Origin: Spirochaetota bacterium
GTDB lineage: Bacteria > Spirochaetota > UBA4802 > JAFGJZ01
Length of the DNA: 16,127 bases
Direction of reading: 5' to 3'
Assembly (NCBI GenBank): GCA_022704645.1
Contig: JAKJGA010000026.1
Coordinates: 1 to 16,127, forward strand
This document shows positions 1-7,204 of the stretch, in pieces. A model generated the notes under the pieces. The model saw only the letters and a program-made list of their open reading frames with translations. It did no database searches and was not told where the DNA came from. The number at the start of each line of letters is the position of its first letter. The first letter of the stretch is position 1. The translations under genes were made by a program, and so were the position numbers.

Positions 1-762
1 GACGGATTAAAAGGAACAGAATACAGAGAAATTGAAATAAATCAAAAACATTGTAAAACCGCAAAGATTGCTAGTGCTATTGCGGATTCCGATATAGTTA
101 TATCTCTAAATCATTTTAAGGGACATGAGATGACGGGTTTCGGCGGAGCATTAAAAAATCTCGGAATGGGTTCGGGTTCACGCGGAGGAAAGATGGAAAT
201 GCATTCTGCCTCAAAACCCAAAATAGAAAAGGAAAAATGTGTATCCTGCGGTGTTTGCGTAAAGAATTGTTCTCAGAAAGCAATATCTTTTGATTCAGCA
301 AAAAAAGCTTCAATTAATTATGATTTATGTATCGGCTGCGGCCAGTGTGTAGCAGTGTGCATGTTTGATTCTGCTCAGGTAGTTTGGAATGAAGGAGCGG
401 AAAACTGCACGGAAAAAATTTCAGAATATACGCTTGCTGTGTTAAAAGACAAACAGCATTTCCATGTAAATTTTATAATGAATGTTTCTCCGAATTGCGA
501 CTGCTGGGGGCATAATGATGTTGCGATAGTCCGCGACATCGGAATAGCAGCTTCAAAAGATCCGGTTGCCCTTGACGTTGCATGTGCCGATATGGTGAAT
601 TCTTCTGCAATGGCATCGGGTTCCGTTTTGGAAAAAACAGGATACACTGAAGGAAAGGATAAATTTAATCATATTTATCCTAATACAAACTGGAAGTCCG
701 GAATCAATCATGCAGCGGAAATTGGCATTGGAAATAAGGAATATGAACTTATAAAAATTTAA
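1..762 (+). CDS. DUF362-family Fe-S protein, 5' end missing
   Basis: The reading frame is open from the first base, so the gene starts before the window; 253 residues are visible. They carry the DUF362 signature around residues 38-57 (NHFKGHEMTGFGGALKN), then a two-cluster ferredoxin insert with CxxCxxCxxxC at C80/C83/C86/C90 and again at C110/C113/C116/C120. A C-terminal DUF362 block follows (CDCWGH near 166-171, DIGIAASKDPVALD near 179-192). By family this is an uncharacterised cytoplasmic Fe-S protein (COG2768-like); the two clusters suggest electron transfer, but the reaction is unknown. The ATG at position 130 lies inside the conserved domain and is not the true start. The next gene begins 67 bp downstream behind its own candidate promoter, so this is probably the end of a transcription unit. 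Confidence 0.85.
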   Translation, partial: DGLKGTEYREIEINQKHCKTAKIASAIADSDIVISLNHFKGHEMTGFGGALKNLGMGSGSRGGKMEMHSASKPKIEKEKCVSCGVCVKNCSQKAISFDSAKKASINYDLCIGCGQCVAVCMFDSAQVVWNEGAENCTEKISEYTLAVLKDKQHFHVNFIMNVSPNCDCWGHNDVAIVRDIGIAASKDPVALDVACADMVNSSAMASGSVLEKTGYTEGKDKFNHIYPNTNWKSGINHAAEIGIGNKEYELIKI

Positions 763-771
763 CATTCTTTA

Positions 772-799
772 TTGACACAAAATGACCCCGAGTTAGCAT
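772..799 (+). promoter_or_regulatory. Candidate sigma-70 promoter for the DUF2279 gene
   Basis: A perfect TTGACA (772-777) is followed after 16 bp by TAGCAT (794-799, 4 of 6 to consensus). Transcription would start near 806, about 24 nt before the start codon at 830. It is the only good match in this 67-bp gap. Confidence 0.45.
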
Positions 800-829
800 G
801 ACCGCGAAATTTTAAATGGATGAAAAGAA

Positions 830-1798
830 ATGAAAAAGCTTATTTTACTTATTTGTTTGTCAGTAATTACATTGAACAGTCTGATTGCCCAGACTCCGGA
901 AGAGAATTCCGGAACTGCCGTAGTTACTTCGGATGATTCGCCAAAGGGATATTATAATCCTGAAACCGAATATTTTAATCTTGGGTACGATGCGAGAAGA
1001 TACGGTAAATATATAATAACCGGGATAACGCCGCCAATAATTCTTCTTTTCGGAATTAAGGCATGGGACTGGGAAAATAACCATGACTTTTATTCAAAGG
1101 ACGAAGGCTGGTTCGGTCAGGGAACTGATTTCGGCGGAGCGGATAAATGGGGTCATTTTTATGCTCATTATGTTACCCAGCGACTTCTTTTTACTCTTTA
1201 CGACCATTTAGATACTTCTCCTTCAGACCGCTGGGTTTACTCGATCGGAATGACCATGGGTGTCGGTTTTCTTATCGAACTCGGTGACGGTTTCTCCTCT
1301 CAGTACGGGTTCTGCTTTCAGGATCTTGCAATGGATTATGCAGGTATCGCTCTAGGAGCTCTTTTAGATTACTATCCTACTTTAGATTCTTTTCTGGGTG
1401 TTACAATAAGATATATTCCGACAAAAGCTTTCAGAGAGAATGAAAAAGGCGGGAAGAAAATACTGTCTTTTGTTAATGATTATAGCGGATATATTTACAT
1501 GATGAATTTTAAGCTTGCCGGCTTCAAATATGTCGGATATGATATTCCTAATTTTATGAGATATATACAGCTTGATCTAGGTTTTTATTCAAGAGATTAT
1601 ACTACTTATGATAGAAAAGCAGGGAATGATGATGATAAACGCCGTGGAATTTACGCAGGGGTTTCAATTAATTTCTCAGAAGTAGTTAAAGATATGTATT
1701 CTGATCATTCGAGCAAGGCTTGCAGGCTTTCGCAGGTACCGTTTAAGTATTATTCAATTCCTTCCGGACCGGGTCATTCATTTGGTCTTCCTAAATAA
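830..1798 (+). CDS. Exported DUF2279 (YfiM-like) protein
   Basis: A 322-residue protein with a signal peptide (MKK, hydrophobic core to about residue 20, likely cleavage SLIA|Q). The middle carries the DUF2279 pattern: DKWGHF at 105-110 with following HYVTQRLL, then an IELGDGF...FQDLAMDYAGIALG block at about 149-176. The family is predicted periplasmic or outer-membrane associated and has no established function. The C-terminal 130 residues, rich in aromatic residues and alternating short strands, could be a small outer-membrane barrel or surface-exposed region; that is inference. Proteins with the core domain alone are shorter, so the tail is an extension. The next gene starts inside the last 17 bp of this one, which suggests co-expression and perhaps a shared role in the envelope. 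Confidence 0.75.
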   Translation: MKKLILLICLSVITLNSLIAQTPEENSGTAVVTSDDSPKGYYNPETEYFNLGYDARRYGKYIITGITPPIILLFGIKAWDWENNHDFYSKDEGWFGQGTDFGGADKWGHFYAHYVTQRLLFTLYDHLDTSPSDRWVYSIGMTMGVGFLIELGDGFSSQYGFCFQDLAMDYAGIALGALLDYYPTLDSFLGVTIRYIPTKAFRENEKGGKKILSFVNDYSGYIYMMNFKLAGFKYVGYDIPNFMRYIQLDLGFYSRDYTTYDRKAGNDDDKRRGIYAGVSINFSEVVKDMYSDHSSKACRLSQVPFKYYSIPSGPGHSFGLPK

Positions 1799-2735
1799 AT
1801 TAAATTTTCGCAAGAAGAGATTTGCAGTTTTACTAATATTGCTTCAAATCTCTTCTTTATCATTTCTTGGAAAAATATCAGCCGAAGAGGAAAAACAGTT
1901 TGTTCTTTGGACTTTTGCAGATATTCAGCCGCGTGATGATGATGAAAGAGAAGATTTTGAAATAACGGTTGAAGATGTAATAAAGAATAAACTTCAGGTT
2001 GATGCTGCTGTGTGCGCAGGGGACATGGTTCAGCTTTCAAGCTCCCAGAATCATGATGATGAATGGAAGTGGTTTTATAGAACGGTTGAGCCTCTTGCTA
2101 TCAAGAACTTCTATGAAATAATCGGAAACCACGACGCTCGCAATATTCCTTTGTATTTTAAGTATACGAAAAAACCGATGCATTATGCCGTTCGTTTCGG
2201 TAATCTATTGCTGATTCTTCTTTCTGATGAAAAAAATTCTTCCGGTACGGATATATCTGATAATGCTTTTCTCTGGTGGAAAAAGCTGGTTGAGGAAAAT
2301 CAGTCGAATATAATAATCACGATAACGCATTCGCATCTGGGCGGAACCGGGTTTGCGTATAATTATCCCAGTTACCGTAATGTGGTAGATTCGGAAAGAT
2401 TTACTGAAGTTCTGAAAAAACAGCGTGTTGATTACTGGTTATTCGGACACACTCATGTTCCTTCAACTTTAAAAGGAAAGAACCGAAAGATAAATTCTCT
2501 CGGAGGTACTCACTTTATAAACATTGCGGCAATCAGAGAGGATTATTTTCTCAGTTTTGCCGAGTCAAAGTTTTTTTATTTTACGCCAGGAAGTGACGTC
2601 CTTACAATTAAAACAAGAAATCATAGAAAGAATAAGTTTATGAGTTCGATTGAAATAAGAGAGAAGATGAAAACAGCTTTTGTTTATGACGGAAGCGGCC
2701 CGGAATTTATTGAATTCCGGGATAATGATAAATAA
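1782..2735 (+). CDS. Exported calcineurin-like metallophosphoesterase
   Basis: A 317-residue metallophosphoesterase. The dinuclear-metal motifs appear in order: DIQ at D47-Q49 (in place of the usual DxH), GD at 80-81, GNHD at 115-118, THSH at 182-185 and GHTH at 222-225. The first motif has Gln where most members have a metal-binding His; the other blocks are intact, so activity is likely. Substrate cannot be told from sequence. The frame has no ATG near its 5' end. TTG at 1782 is chosen because it gives a proper signal peptide (KKR followed by a hydrophobic stretch to about residue 34), although it overlaps the upstream gene by 17 bp and has only a weak ribosome binding site. The only other start candidate, TTG at 1839, would remove the positive N-region. 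The stop lies 1 bp from the stop of the convergent minus-strand gene. Confidence 0.82.
   Translation: MVFLNKLNFRKKRFAVLLILLQISSLSFLGKISAEEEKQFVLWTFADIQPRDDDEREDFEITVEDVIKNKLQVDAAVCAGDMVQLSSSQNHDDEWKWFYRTVEPLAIKNFYEIIGNHDARNIPLYFKYTKKPMHYAVRFGNLLLILLSDEKNSSGTDISDNAFLWWKKLVEENQSNIIITITHSHLGGTGFAYNYPSYRNVVDSERFTEVLKKQRVDYWLFGHTHVPSTLKGKNRKINSLGGTHFINIAAIREDYFLSFAESKFFYFTPGSDVLTIKTRNHRKNKFMSSIEIREKMKTAFVYDGSGPEFIEFRDNDK
2699..2721. repeat. Perfect 9-bp inverted repeat at convergent gene ends
   Basis: CCCGGAATT (2699-2707) pairs perfectly with AATTCCGGG (2713-2721) across a 5-nt loop, inside the last codons of the phosphoesterase gene. There is no T run on either side in either direction, so it is not a classical intrinsic terminator. 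It could still help end transcription or protect the 3' ends of the two converging mRNAs. Confidence 0.5.
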
Positions 2736-2736
2736 C

Positions 2737-3258
2737 TCAATTAAGCTTGTCTTCGATTTCCTTTGCCATTTTAGTTATATACGGAAAGTTATTCACTTCA
2801 TCAACAAGCAGTATAACCGAAAGATTGTCCTTTGATACTGTGAGAACTCTGTCCTGATTGTTTCTTGAAAATTCTTCAATTTTTAGAATCTCTTTTTTTG
2901 AACTTGTGTCATCCTTAAAAAGAATAATAAAGCATACGATATCATCATTGTAAGGAGAAGATTCTTTTGCTATAATTGAAATATGAATATCTTTAACGGC
3001 TGAAGATTCAGCATCAGGGTAAATGTTTCTTGTCAGTTTGTTTATTGCGTTGCGGTCGAAGTTCCATGGGTTTGCAAGAAGAGTTGATTTCGCGAAATTT
3101 GGAATCTTTCCGAAAATGAATCCTTCCGGAAGATCGCTTTCGGAGATTTTAATTTTTTCAACAACACCTTTGTCGTATCCAGAGCTTGAATTGAGCGGAA
3201 GAATTAGTGCAAATAGAAATAGAAAAATATTTATTATCATAAAAAACTTGTTCTTCAT
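2737..3258 (-). CDS. Small exported protein of unknown function
   Basis: A 173-residue protein I do not recognise. It begins with a clear signal peptide or N-terminal membrane segment (MKNKFFMII then a hydrophobic run to about residue 22) followed by a Ser-rich stretch and a mature domain of about 145 residues. That domain has mixed alpha/beta character, with LPEGFIFGKIPNF near the start and strand-like ILLV and FIILF segments, and no cysteine pattern or catalytic motif I can name. ATG at 3258 is chosen because GAGGTG sits 6 nt upstream of it. The frame also opens with GTG at 3267, but that codon lies within the Shine-Dalgarno sequence itself. The gene is divergent from nrdD and convergent with the phosphoesterase, and appears to be monocistronic. 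Confidence 0.7.
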   Translation of the reverse strand: MKNKFFMIINIFLFLFALILPLNSSSGYDKGVVEKIKISESDLPEGFIFGKIPNFAKSTLLANPWNFDRNAINKLTRNIYPDAESSAVKDIHISIIAKESSPYNDDIVCFIILFKDDTSSKKEILKIEEFSRNNQDRVLTVSKDNLSVILLVDEVNNFPYITKMAKEIEDKLN

Positions 3259-3281
3259 AAAAAGCACCTCAAAAATTTTTT

Positions 3282-3310
3282 AAAATATCTTTGACAGATT
3301 TCATCTCCAA
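3282..3310 (-). promoter_or_regulatory. Candidate promoter for the small exported protein
   Basis: Read on the minus strand, TTGGAG (3310-3305) and TATTTT (3287-3282) are separated by 17 bp, upstream of the GAGGTG ribosome binding site and ATG at 3258. Both boxes are imperfect and the region is AT-rich. Confidence 0.3.
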
Positions 3311-3392
3311 TAAGAAAACTATGTCTGTTAGAGCTTATCGGTATTTAGAAAAAAATCTTGATAAAAATAAAAAACGAGACATAATTTTTTTA

Positions 3393-3420
3393 TTGACTTT
3401 CGTCGTCAGCAAAGTAGTCT
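3393..3420 (+). promoter_or_regulatory. Weak candidate promoter for the nrdD operon
   Basis: TTGACT (3393-3398) is followed after 16 bp by TAGTCT (3415-3420). A second AT box, TATAAA at 3432-3437, lacks a convincing -35. I looked for the palindromic NrdR box common upstream of reductase genes and did not find one between 3259 and 3521. That gap also contains a minor TCGC-T5-GCGA hairpin at 3453-3465. Confidence 0.2.
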
Positions 3421-3521
3421 CTCCATTACCCTATAAAAGAGAAGTTGGAGAATCGCTTTTTGCGAGCAGGTCTTTTATTGCTTTCGTTTGAATATTGAAT
3501 ATACAATGTAGTAGGTTGATA

Positions 3522-5585
3522 ATGCCAGAACTTCGTTCATCACTGAAATTCATTTTAAAACGCGACGGCCGTTTGGCTGAGTTTGATCCGAAGAAGATAG
3601 CCGAAGCTGTTTTCAAAGCTGCGAGATCGGTGGGCGGAACAGACAATGAAAAATCAGAAGGTGTTACGCGTTCGGTTGTTGATATTCTTGAAATAATATA
3701 TAAAGACGGCAGGGTTCCGACTGTCGAGAATATTCAGGATCTTGTAGAAAAAATTCTGATAGAGAAAGGTCACGCGAAGGTAGCTAAAGCGTATATTCTT
3801 TACAGAGATCAGCATAGAAAAATCCGTGACAGCAAAACTCTCATGAATGAGGGTCTTGATCTAATTGATAATTATTTGGACCGCAGTGACTGGAGAGTCA
3901 AAGAAAACAGCAATATGAGTTATTCCCTGCAGGGATTGAATAATCATCTTGCTTCTGCTCTGACTGCCAAGTATTGGCTCGAAAGAATTTATCCGCCTGA
4001 GATAAGAGATATTCACAGTTCATGCGATGTTCATCTTCATGACTTGGGGCTCCTTTCTGCTTATTGTGTCGGCTGGGATTTAAAAGATCTTCTTCTTTCC
4101 GGTTTCGGAGGAGTTGTCGGTAAAATTGAATCTAAGGCGCCGAAACATTTTAGAACTGCTCTCGGACAGATTGTGAATTTTTTCTATACACTGCAGGGTG
4201 AATCAGCAGGAGCTCAGGCTTTTGCAAATTTTGATACGTTTCTTGCACCTTTTATACGCTATGACAAACTTACCTACAAGGAAGTTAAACAGTCATTGCA
4301 GGAATTTTTCTTTAACATGAATATTCCTACAAGAGTGGGATTTCAGACTCCTTTCACCAATGTAACTCTTGATTTGATTGTTCCTGAAAATATAAAAGAT
4401 GATTACGTAGTTGTAGGCGGAAAATATCTTGATACTAAATACGGCGAGTTTCAGGAAGAAATGGATATGTTCAACGCCGCGTTCTGCGAATGTCTTCTCG
4501 AAGGAGATTCAAAGAACAGAATTTTTACATTTCCGATTCCGACTTACAATATTGGAAAAAACTTTGACTGGAATAACAAGAAGCTTGATAAGCTTTGGGA
4601 AATGACAGCGAAATACGGAATTCCTTATTTTGCCAATTTTGTTAATTCGGATATGAAGCCTGAAGATGCACGTTCTATGTGCTGCAGACTTCGACTTGAT
4701 AATCGTGAACTTCGTTCGCGCGGAGGCGGACTTTTCGGTGCGAATCCATTAACCGGAAGTATCGGTGTTGTAACAATTAATCTTCCTCGTCTTGCATATC
4801 TCACTAAAGATGAAGATAAGTTTTTCAAGCGTCTTGCTGAGCTAATGGATTTAGCAAAAGAGTCTCTTGAAATAAAACGAAAGGTTCTTGAGAATTTTAC
4901 TTTGAGCAATCTGTATCCGTATACAAAACATTATCTTAGAGATATATTCGAAAGAAATAACCAGTTTTGGCTGAATCATTTTTCAACCATAGGGCTTGTC
5001 GGAATGAATGAGGCTCTCTGTAATCTTTTCGGAAAGGATATTTCAACAAAAGAAGGAAAAGCTTTTGCTGTAAAAGTTCTTGATTATATGAGAGAAAGAA
5101 TAATGTCTTATCAGCAGGAAACCGGAAATCTTTATAATCTTGAAGCTACTCCTGCTGAAGGTGTTTCTTACAGATTTGCAAAAAATGATAAGGCTGAATT
5201 TCCTGATATAATTACTTCGGGAGATAATGCTCCGTATTATACAAATTCTGTTCATCTGCCTGTAAATCATACAGATGATATTTTTGATATTCTTGACCAT
5301 CAGGATGCTCTTCAGGTTAAGTTTACCGGAGGAACTGTTGTTCACGCCTTTCTCGGTGAAAACATTCAGGATCCTCAGATGGCAAAGGCTCTTGTGAAGA
5401 AGATTGCGGAAAACTATCATCTTCCGTATTTCTCTCTGACTCCAACATTTTCAATTTGTCCTATTCACGGGTATATTCCCGGTGCGCATAAATTCTGTCC
5501 TTATGAACACAGCAAGGAAGATTTAGAAAGATTCGGAATTGTTCTGCAGGATGAAAATGCGGAAAAAAAAATAGCATCAATTTAA
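3522..5585 (+). CDS. nrdD: Class III anaerobic ribonucleotide reductase, catalytic part without glycyl radical loop
   Basis: Reduces ribonucleoside triphosphates to dNTPs without oxygen, in the cytoplasm. Residues about 8-100 form an ATP-cone allosteric domain. The catalytic barrel follows, with the HSSCDVHLHDLG block (165-176), YCVGWDL (181-187), MCCRLRLD (386-393) containing the active-site cysteine region, RGGGLFG (400-406), TGSIGVVTINLPR (411-423), NLEATPAEG (539-547) and TGGTVVHAFLGE (602-613). The chain ends soon after a metal-site-like segment with C646/H649 and C659/H663 (CPIHG and CPYEH), where related enzymes have four cysteines followed by the RVxGY glycyl radical motif. That motif is absent here and is encoded by the next ORF. 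ATG 3522 is chosen, with AGG 6 nt upstream; TTG 3495 would add nine residues outside the family. Length is 687 residues; with the 50-residue partner the total, 737, is normal. Confidence 0.93.
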   Translation: MPELRSSLKFILKRDGRLAEFDPKKIAEAVFKAARSVGGTDNEKSEGVTRSVVDILEIIYKDGRVPTVENIQDLVEKILIEKGHAKVAKAYILYRDQHRKIRDSKTLMNEGLDLIDNYLDRSDWRVKENSNMSYSLQGLNNHLASALTAKYWLERIYPPEIRDIHSSCDVHLHDLGLLSAYCVGWDLKDLLLSGFGGVVGKIESKAPKHFRTALGQIVNFFYTLQGESAGAQAFANFDTFLAPFIRYDKLTYKEVKQSLQEFFFNMNIPTRVGFQTPFTNVTLDLIVPENIKDDYVVVGGKYLDTKYGEFQEEMDMFNAAFCECLLEGDSKNRIFTFPIPTYNIGKNFDWNNKKLDKLWEMTAKYGIPYFANFVNSDMKPEDARSMCCRLRLDNRELRSRGGGLFGANPLTGSIGVVTINLPRLAYLTKDEDKFFKRLAELMDLAKESLEIKRKVLENFTLSNLYPYTKHYLRDIFERNNQFWLNHFSTIGLVGMNEALCNLFGKDISTKEGKAFAVKVLDYMRERIMSYQQETGNLYNLEATPAEGVSYRFAKNDKAEFPDIITSGDNAPYYTNSVHLPVNHTDDIFDILDHQDALQVKFTGGTVVHAFLGENIQDPQMAKALVKKIAENYHLPYFSLTPTFSICPIHGYIPGAHKFCPYEHSKEDLERFGIVLQDENAEKKIASI
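5563..5571 (+). other. A9 tract near the 3' end of nrdD
   Basis: Nine consecutive A residues encode the EKKI part of the C-terminal tail. Such runs can cause polymerase or ribosome slippage. Reading the outcomes: a shift into the frame of the downstream glycyl radical ORF meets TAG at 5572-5574 at once, and the other shifted frame meets TAG at 5615-5617. Slippage here therefore cannot join the two proteins. Confidence 0.6.
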
Positions 5586-5652
5586 AAATGAACTATATTT
5601 GTCTCAGACCCTTTTAGGGATTGGGTTTCTATTATCAAAAAACGGGGGAAAC

Positions 5653-5805
5653 ATGGAAAAGGAAAAAAGAATGCCGGTAGAGGTTTATTCAAGGGTTGTG
5701 GGATATTTCAGACCTGTAAATCAATGGAACAGAGGAAAACAGGAAGAATTTTCTGATAGATTGATGTATTATCCCGAGCAAGTCGAAGAAAAAATCTACG
5801 CATGA
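5653..5805 (+). CDS. Stand-alone glycyl radical domain of anaerobic ribonucleotide reductase
   Basis: A 50-residue protein that equals the C-terminal end of a normal NrdD: VEVYSRVVGYFRPVNQWNRG, with the radical-bearing glycine expected at G17 of RVVGYF (14-19), then KQEEF as in full-length enzymes. It should dock into the 687-residue NrdD barrel and carry the glycyl radical made by NrdG. ATG 5653 is chosen because GGGGGA (5644-5649) lies just upstream; the frame also extends back to TTG 5599 without family resemblance. It is in a different frame from nrdD, 67 bp after its stop, and its TGA overlaps the nrdG ATG (ATGA), so it is translationally coupled to its activase. The 67-bp gap can form short alternative hairpins (5606-5611 with 5623-5628, or 5609-5612 with 5616-5619) that might set expression. 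It contains no zinc-site cysteine. Confidence 0.88.
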   Translation: MEKEKRMPVEVYSRVVGYFRPVNQWNRGKQEEFSDRLMYYPEQVEEKIYA

Positions 5806-6545
5806 AGATCAGAGGTCTTCAGAAGACATCTCTGATTGATTATCCCGCAAAAATTTCTACGGTAATTTTTTCAAGCGGATGCAATCTGAGATGCGGGTTT
5901 TGTCATAATTCCGAGTTGGTTAACAACACGGAAGATAAAAGGGGGATATCCGAAAAGGATATCTTTACTTTTTTGTCTTCACGCAAAGGACTTGTCGATG
6001 CAGTTGTTCTTTCAGGCGGAGAGCCTCTTTTTCAGAAAGATGTAATTGAGTTTATTTCTTTGCTCAAAAAATCTGATCTTTTGGTTAAGATTGATACAAA
6101 CGGATTTTTTCCGGATAAACTTAAGATGGCTCTTGATCTGGGTATAGATTATGTTGCTCTTGATATAAAGACTTCACCTTCAAAATATCCTGTTATTACA
6201 GGAGTTAATGCTGATTTTGAAAAAGTTCATGAGTCATTTAATTTAATAAAGAGTTCGGCTGTTGATTATGAACTCAGAATGACATGTGTTGACGGGTTTT
6301 GTTCTGATGAAGATCTTTCCGAAATAGAGAAGACTCTCGGCAGGGTTAAAAGATTTTATCTCCAGCAATTTGTTTCTGAGTCTGCACTTGATCCTGTTTT
6401 TCGGGATATTATTCCTCTTCCTTTTTCAAGGCTTCTTGAAATCAAAAAGAAAATTTCTGAATTTAGCGATGATACTGTTATTCGAGGAATTTCAGAAGAA
6501 ATTCCAGCTATTAGAGAAATGGCATCATTATCTGTTAATATCTGA
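5802..6545 (+). CDS. nrdG: Anaerobic ribonucleotide reductase activating protein (radical SAM)
   Basis: A 247-residue radical-SAM enzyme that uses a 4Fe-4S cluster and S-adenosylmethionine to create the glycyl radical in anaerobic ribonucleotide reductase. The cluster motif is CNLRCGFC (C27, C31, C34). SGGEP at 71-75 and KIDTNG at 96-101 are the SAM-binding parts of the partial barrel. The N-terminus MKIRGLQKTSLIDYPAK and the length fit the longer NrdG subfamily (TIGR02495-like) rather than the roughly 155-residue E. coli form. Its start codon overlaps the stop of the glycyl radical ORF by the ATGA arrangement. No T-rich terminator follows; a 10-bp inverted repeat lies 15 bp after the stop. 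Confidence 0.92.
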   Translation: MKIRGLQKTSLIDYPAKISTVIFSSGCNLRCGFCHNSELVNNTEDKRGISEKDIFTFLSSRKGLVDAVVLSGGEPLFQKDVIEFISLLKKSDLLVKIDTNGFFPDKLKMALDLGIDYVALDIKTSPSKYPVITGVNADFEKVHESFNLIKSSAVDYELRMTCVDGFCSDEDLSEIEKTLGRVKRFYLQQFVSESALDPVFRDIIPLPFSRLLEIKKKISEFSDDTVIRGISEEIPAIREMASLSVNI

Positions 6546-6560
6546 TCATTTATCAAAGGA

Positions 6561-6627
6561 GAGCCGCTTCGGGGCAAAGCTGTACTGAAGAGGTGAACAT
6601 CATCGGTAAAGACATTTGAAGCGGCTC
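6561..6627 (+). other. Inverted repeat or possible structured RNA after nrdG
   Basis: GAGCCGCTTC (6561-6570) pairs perfectly with GAAGCGGCTC (6618-6627) across 47 nt. It is clearly more GC-rich than the DNA around it. Inside, TACTG (6583-6587) can pair with CGGTA (6603-6607), giving a nested second stem. No T run follows on either strand, so it is a poor intrinsic terminator. It matches no riboswitch or RNA family I know, and no plus-strand gene lies directly downstream. It may be a 3' UTR structure of the nrd mRNA, a processed small RNA, or a repeat element. The rest of 6628-6762 is AT-rich with a short direct repeat of ATTGCGG and nothing else I can name. Confidence 0.4.
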
Positions 6628-6762
6628 CCGAGCATAACTTAAATTAAGCTAAAAAACCGGCAAAATAAAAACTTTGGATTATTCTTAATAAGAAGAAATT
6701 TTACATTGCGGAAATCTATATTGCGGTTTGATTATATTTAAAGAATAGAGAATTATAAAAAT

Positions 6763-7071
6763 CTATTTGGCCATGTCTCTGATATCTTTTTTTAATTTTT
6801 CGTGGTGTTCATTTACGATTGAATCCAGTTTATCGAGAAAATTGTCGCCGTATGAAGTTGATTCCGGGGAATAGAAAAGGGCAGAAGGAGAAACTTTCAA
6901 TTCTGCGGATAATGCTTCAAGCAGTTCGGCTGAAACGAATTTTTTACCCGTTTCAATATTTCCCAGATGAACAGTACCGACACCGACCCTTTCTGCAAGT
7001 TCTTCCTGTGTGAGACTCATTTTTCTTCTGTAGTGCTTGAGATTTTCGCCGAAAATTCGTTTTATATTCAT
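6763..7071 (-). CDS. XRE-family helix-turn-helix regulator
   Basis: A 102-residue DNA-binding protein. Residues about 6-62 are a Cro/C1-type helix-turn-helix domain (FGENLKHYRRKMSLTQEELA, then VGVGTVHLGNIETGKKFVS). A charged, probably helical tail of about 40 residues (KLDSIVNEHHEKLKKDIRDM) may serve in dimerisation. ATG 7071 is chosen because it starts the protein at the family's usual point; ATG 7086 would add five residues, and the frame upstream of that encodes an unlikely hydrophobic leader. Neither ATG has a strong Shine-Dalgarno sequence. It is divergent from the membrane-complex operon, and the gap between them holds repeated motifs, so it may regulate itself and that operon; this is inference. 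Confidence 0.85.
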   Translation of the reverse strand: MNIKRIFGENLKHYRRKMSLTQEELAERVGVGTVHLGNIETGKKFVSAELLEALSAELKVSPSALFYSPESTSYGDNFLDKLDSIVNEHHEKLKKDIRDMAK

Positions 7072-7169
7072 AACATCAGCCGTCATAAGATTAGCAAAAA
7101 TTGATAAAAGGTAAATATTCCAAAAGTGTATAATAAAGATATAAAGCAGTCTTAAAGTATATATTAATC

Positions 7170-7198
7170 TTGACAATAAGTTGTTTTAATAGTCTTAT
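7170..7198 (+). promoter_or_regulatory. Candidate promoter upstream of the terminated RNA
   Basis: A perfect TTGACA (7170-7175) is followed after 17 bp by TCTTAT (7193-7198, 4 of 6 to consensus). Transcription from here would run toward the hairpin and terminator at 7237-7314. The DNA is AT-rich, so a chance match is possible. Confidence 0.35.
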
Positions 7199-7204
7199 AG
7201 GATT

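Noticed and set aside
2699..2721. Intrinsic terminator at the phosphoesterase end
   Set aside because: The stem is perfect but no T tract follows on either strand; kept only as an inverted repeat.
3291..3491. 66-codon open frame upstream of nrdD
   Set aside because: TTG start without a ribosome binding site, low-complexity Lys/Asn content, no recognisable domain; it lies where the divergent promoters are expected.
3259..3521. NrdR operator or cobalamin riboswitch upstream of nrdD
   Set aside because: No ACACWATATATWGTGT-like palindrome and no B12-box sequence is present.
5563..5700. Programmed frameshift joining nrdD to the glycyl radical ORF at the A9 run
   Set aside because: Both shifted frames reach TAG (5572 and 5615) before the ORF, and the ORF has its own ribosome binding site and ATG. 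A shift would have to occur in the non-slippery bases 5575-5583.
6370..6588. 72-codon plus-strand frame over the nrdG end
   Set aside because: It lies within nrdG in another frame, is Phe/Leu-rich as expected of out-of-frame translation, and has no start signal.
6561..6640. Known riboswitch (c-di-GMP, ZTP, lysine, THF) or integron attC site
   Set aside because: Conserved cores of these classes are not matched, and no integrase or suitable downstream gene is present.
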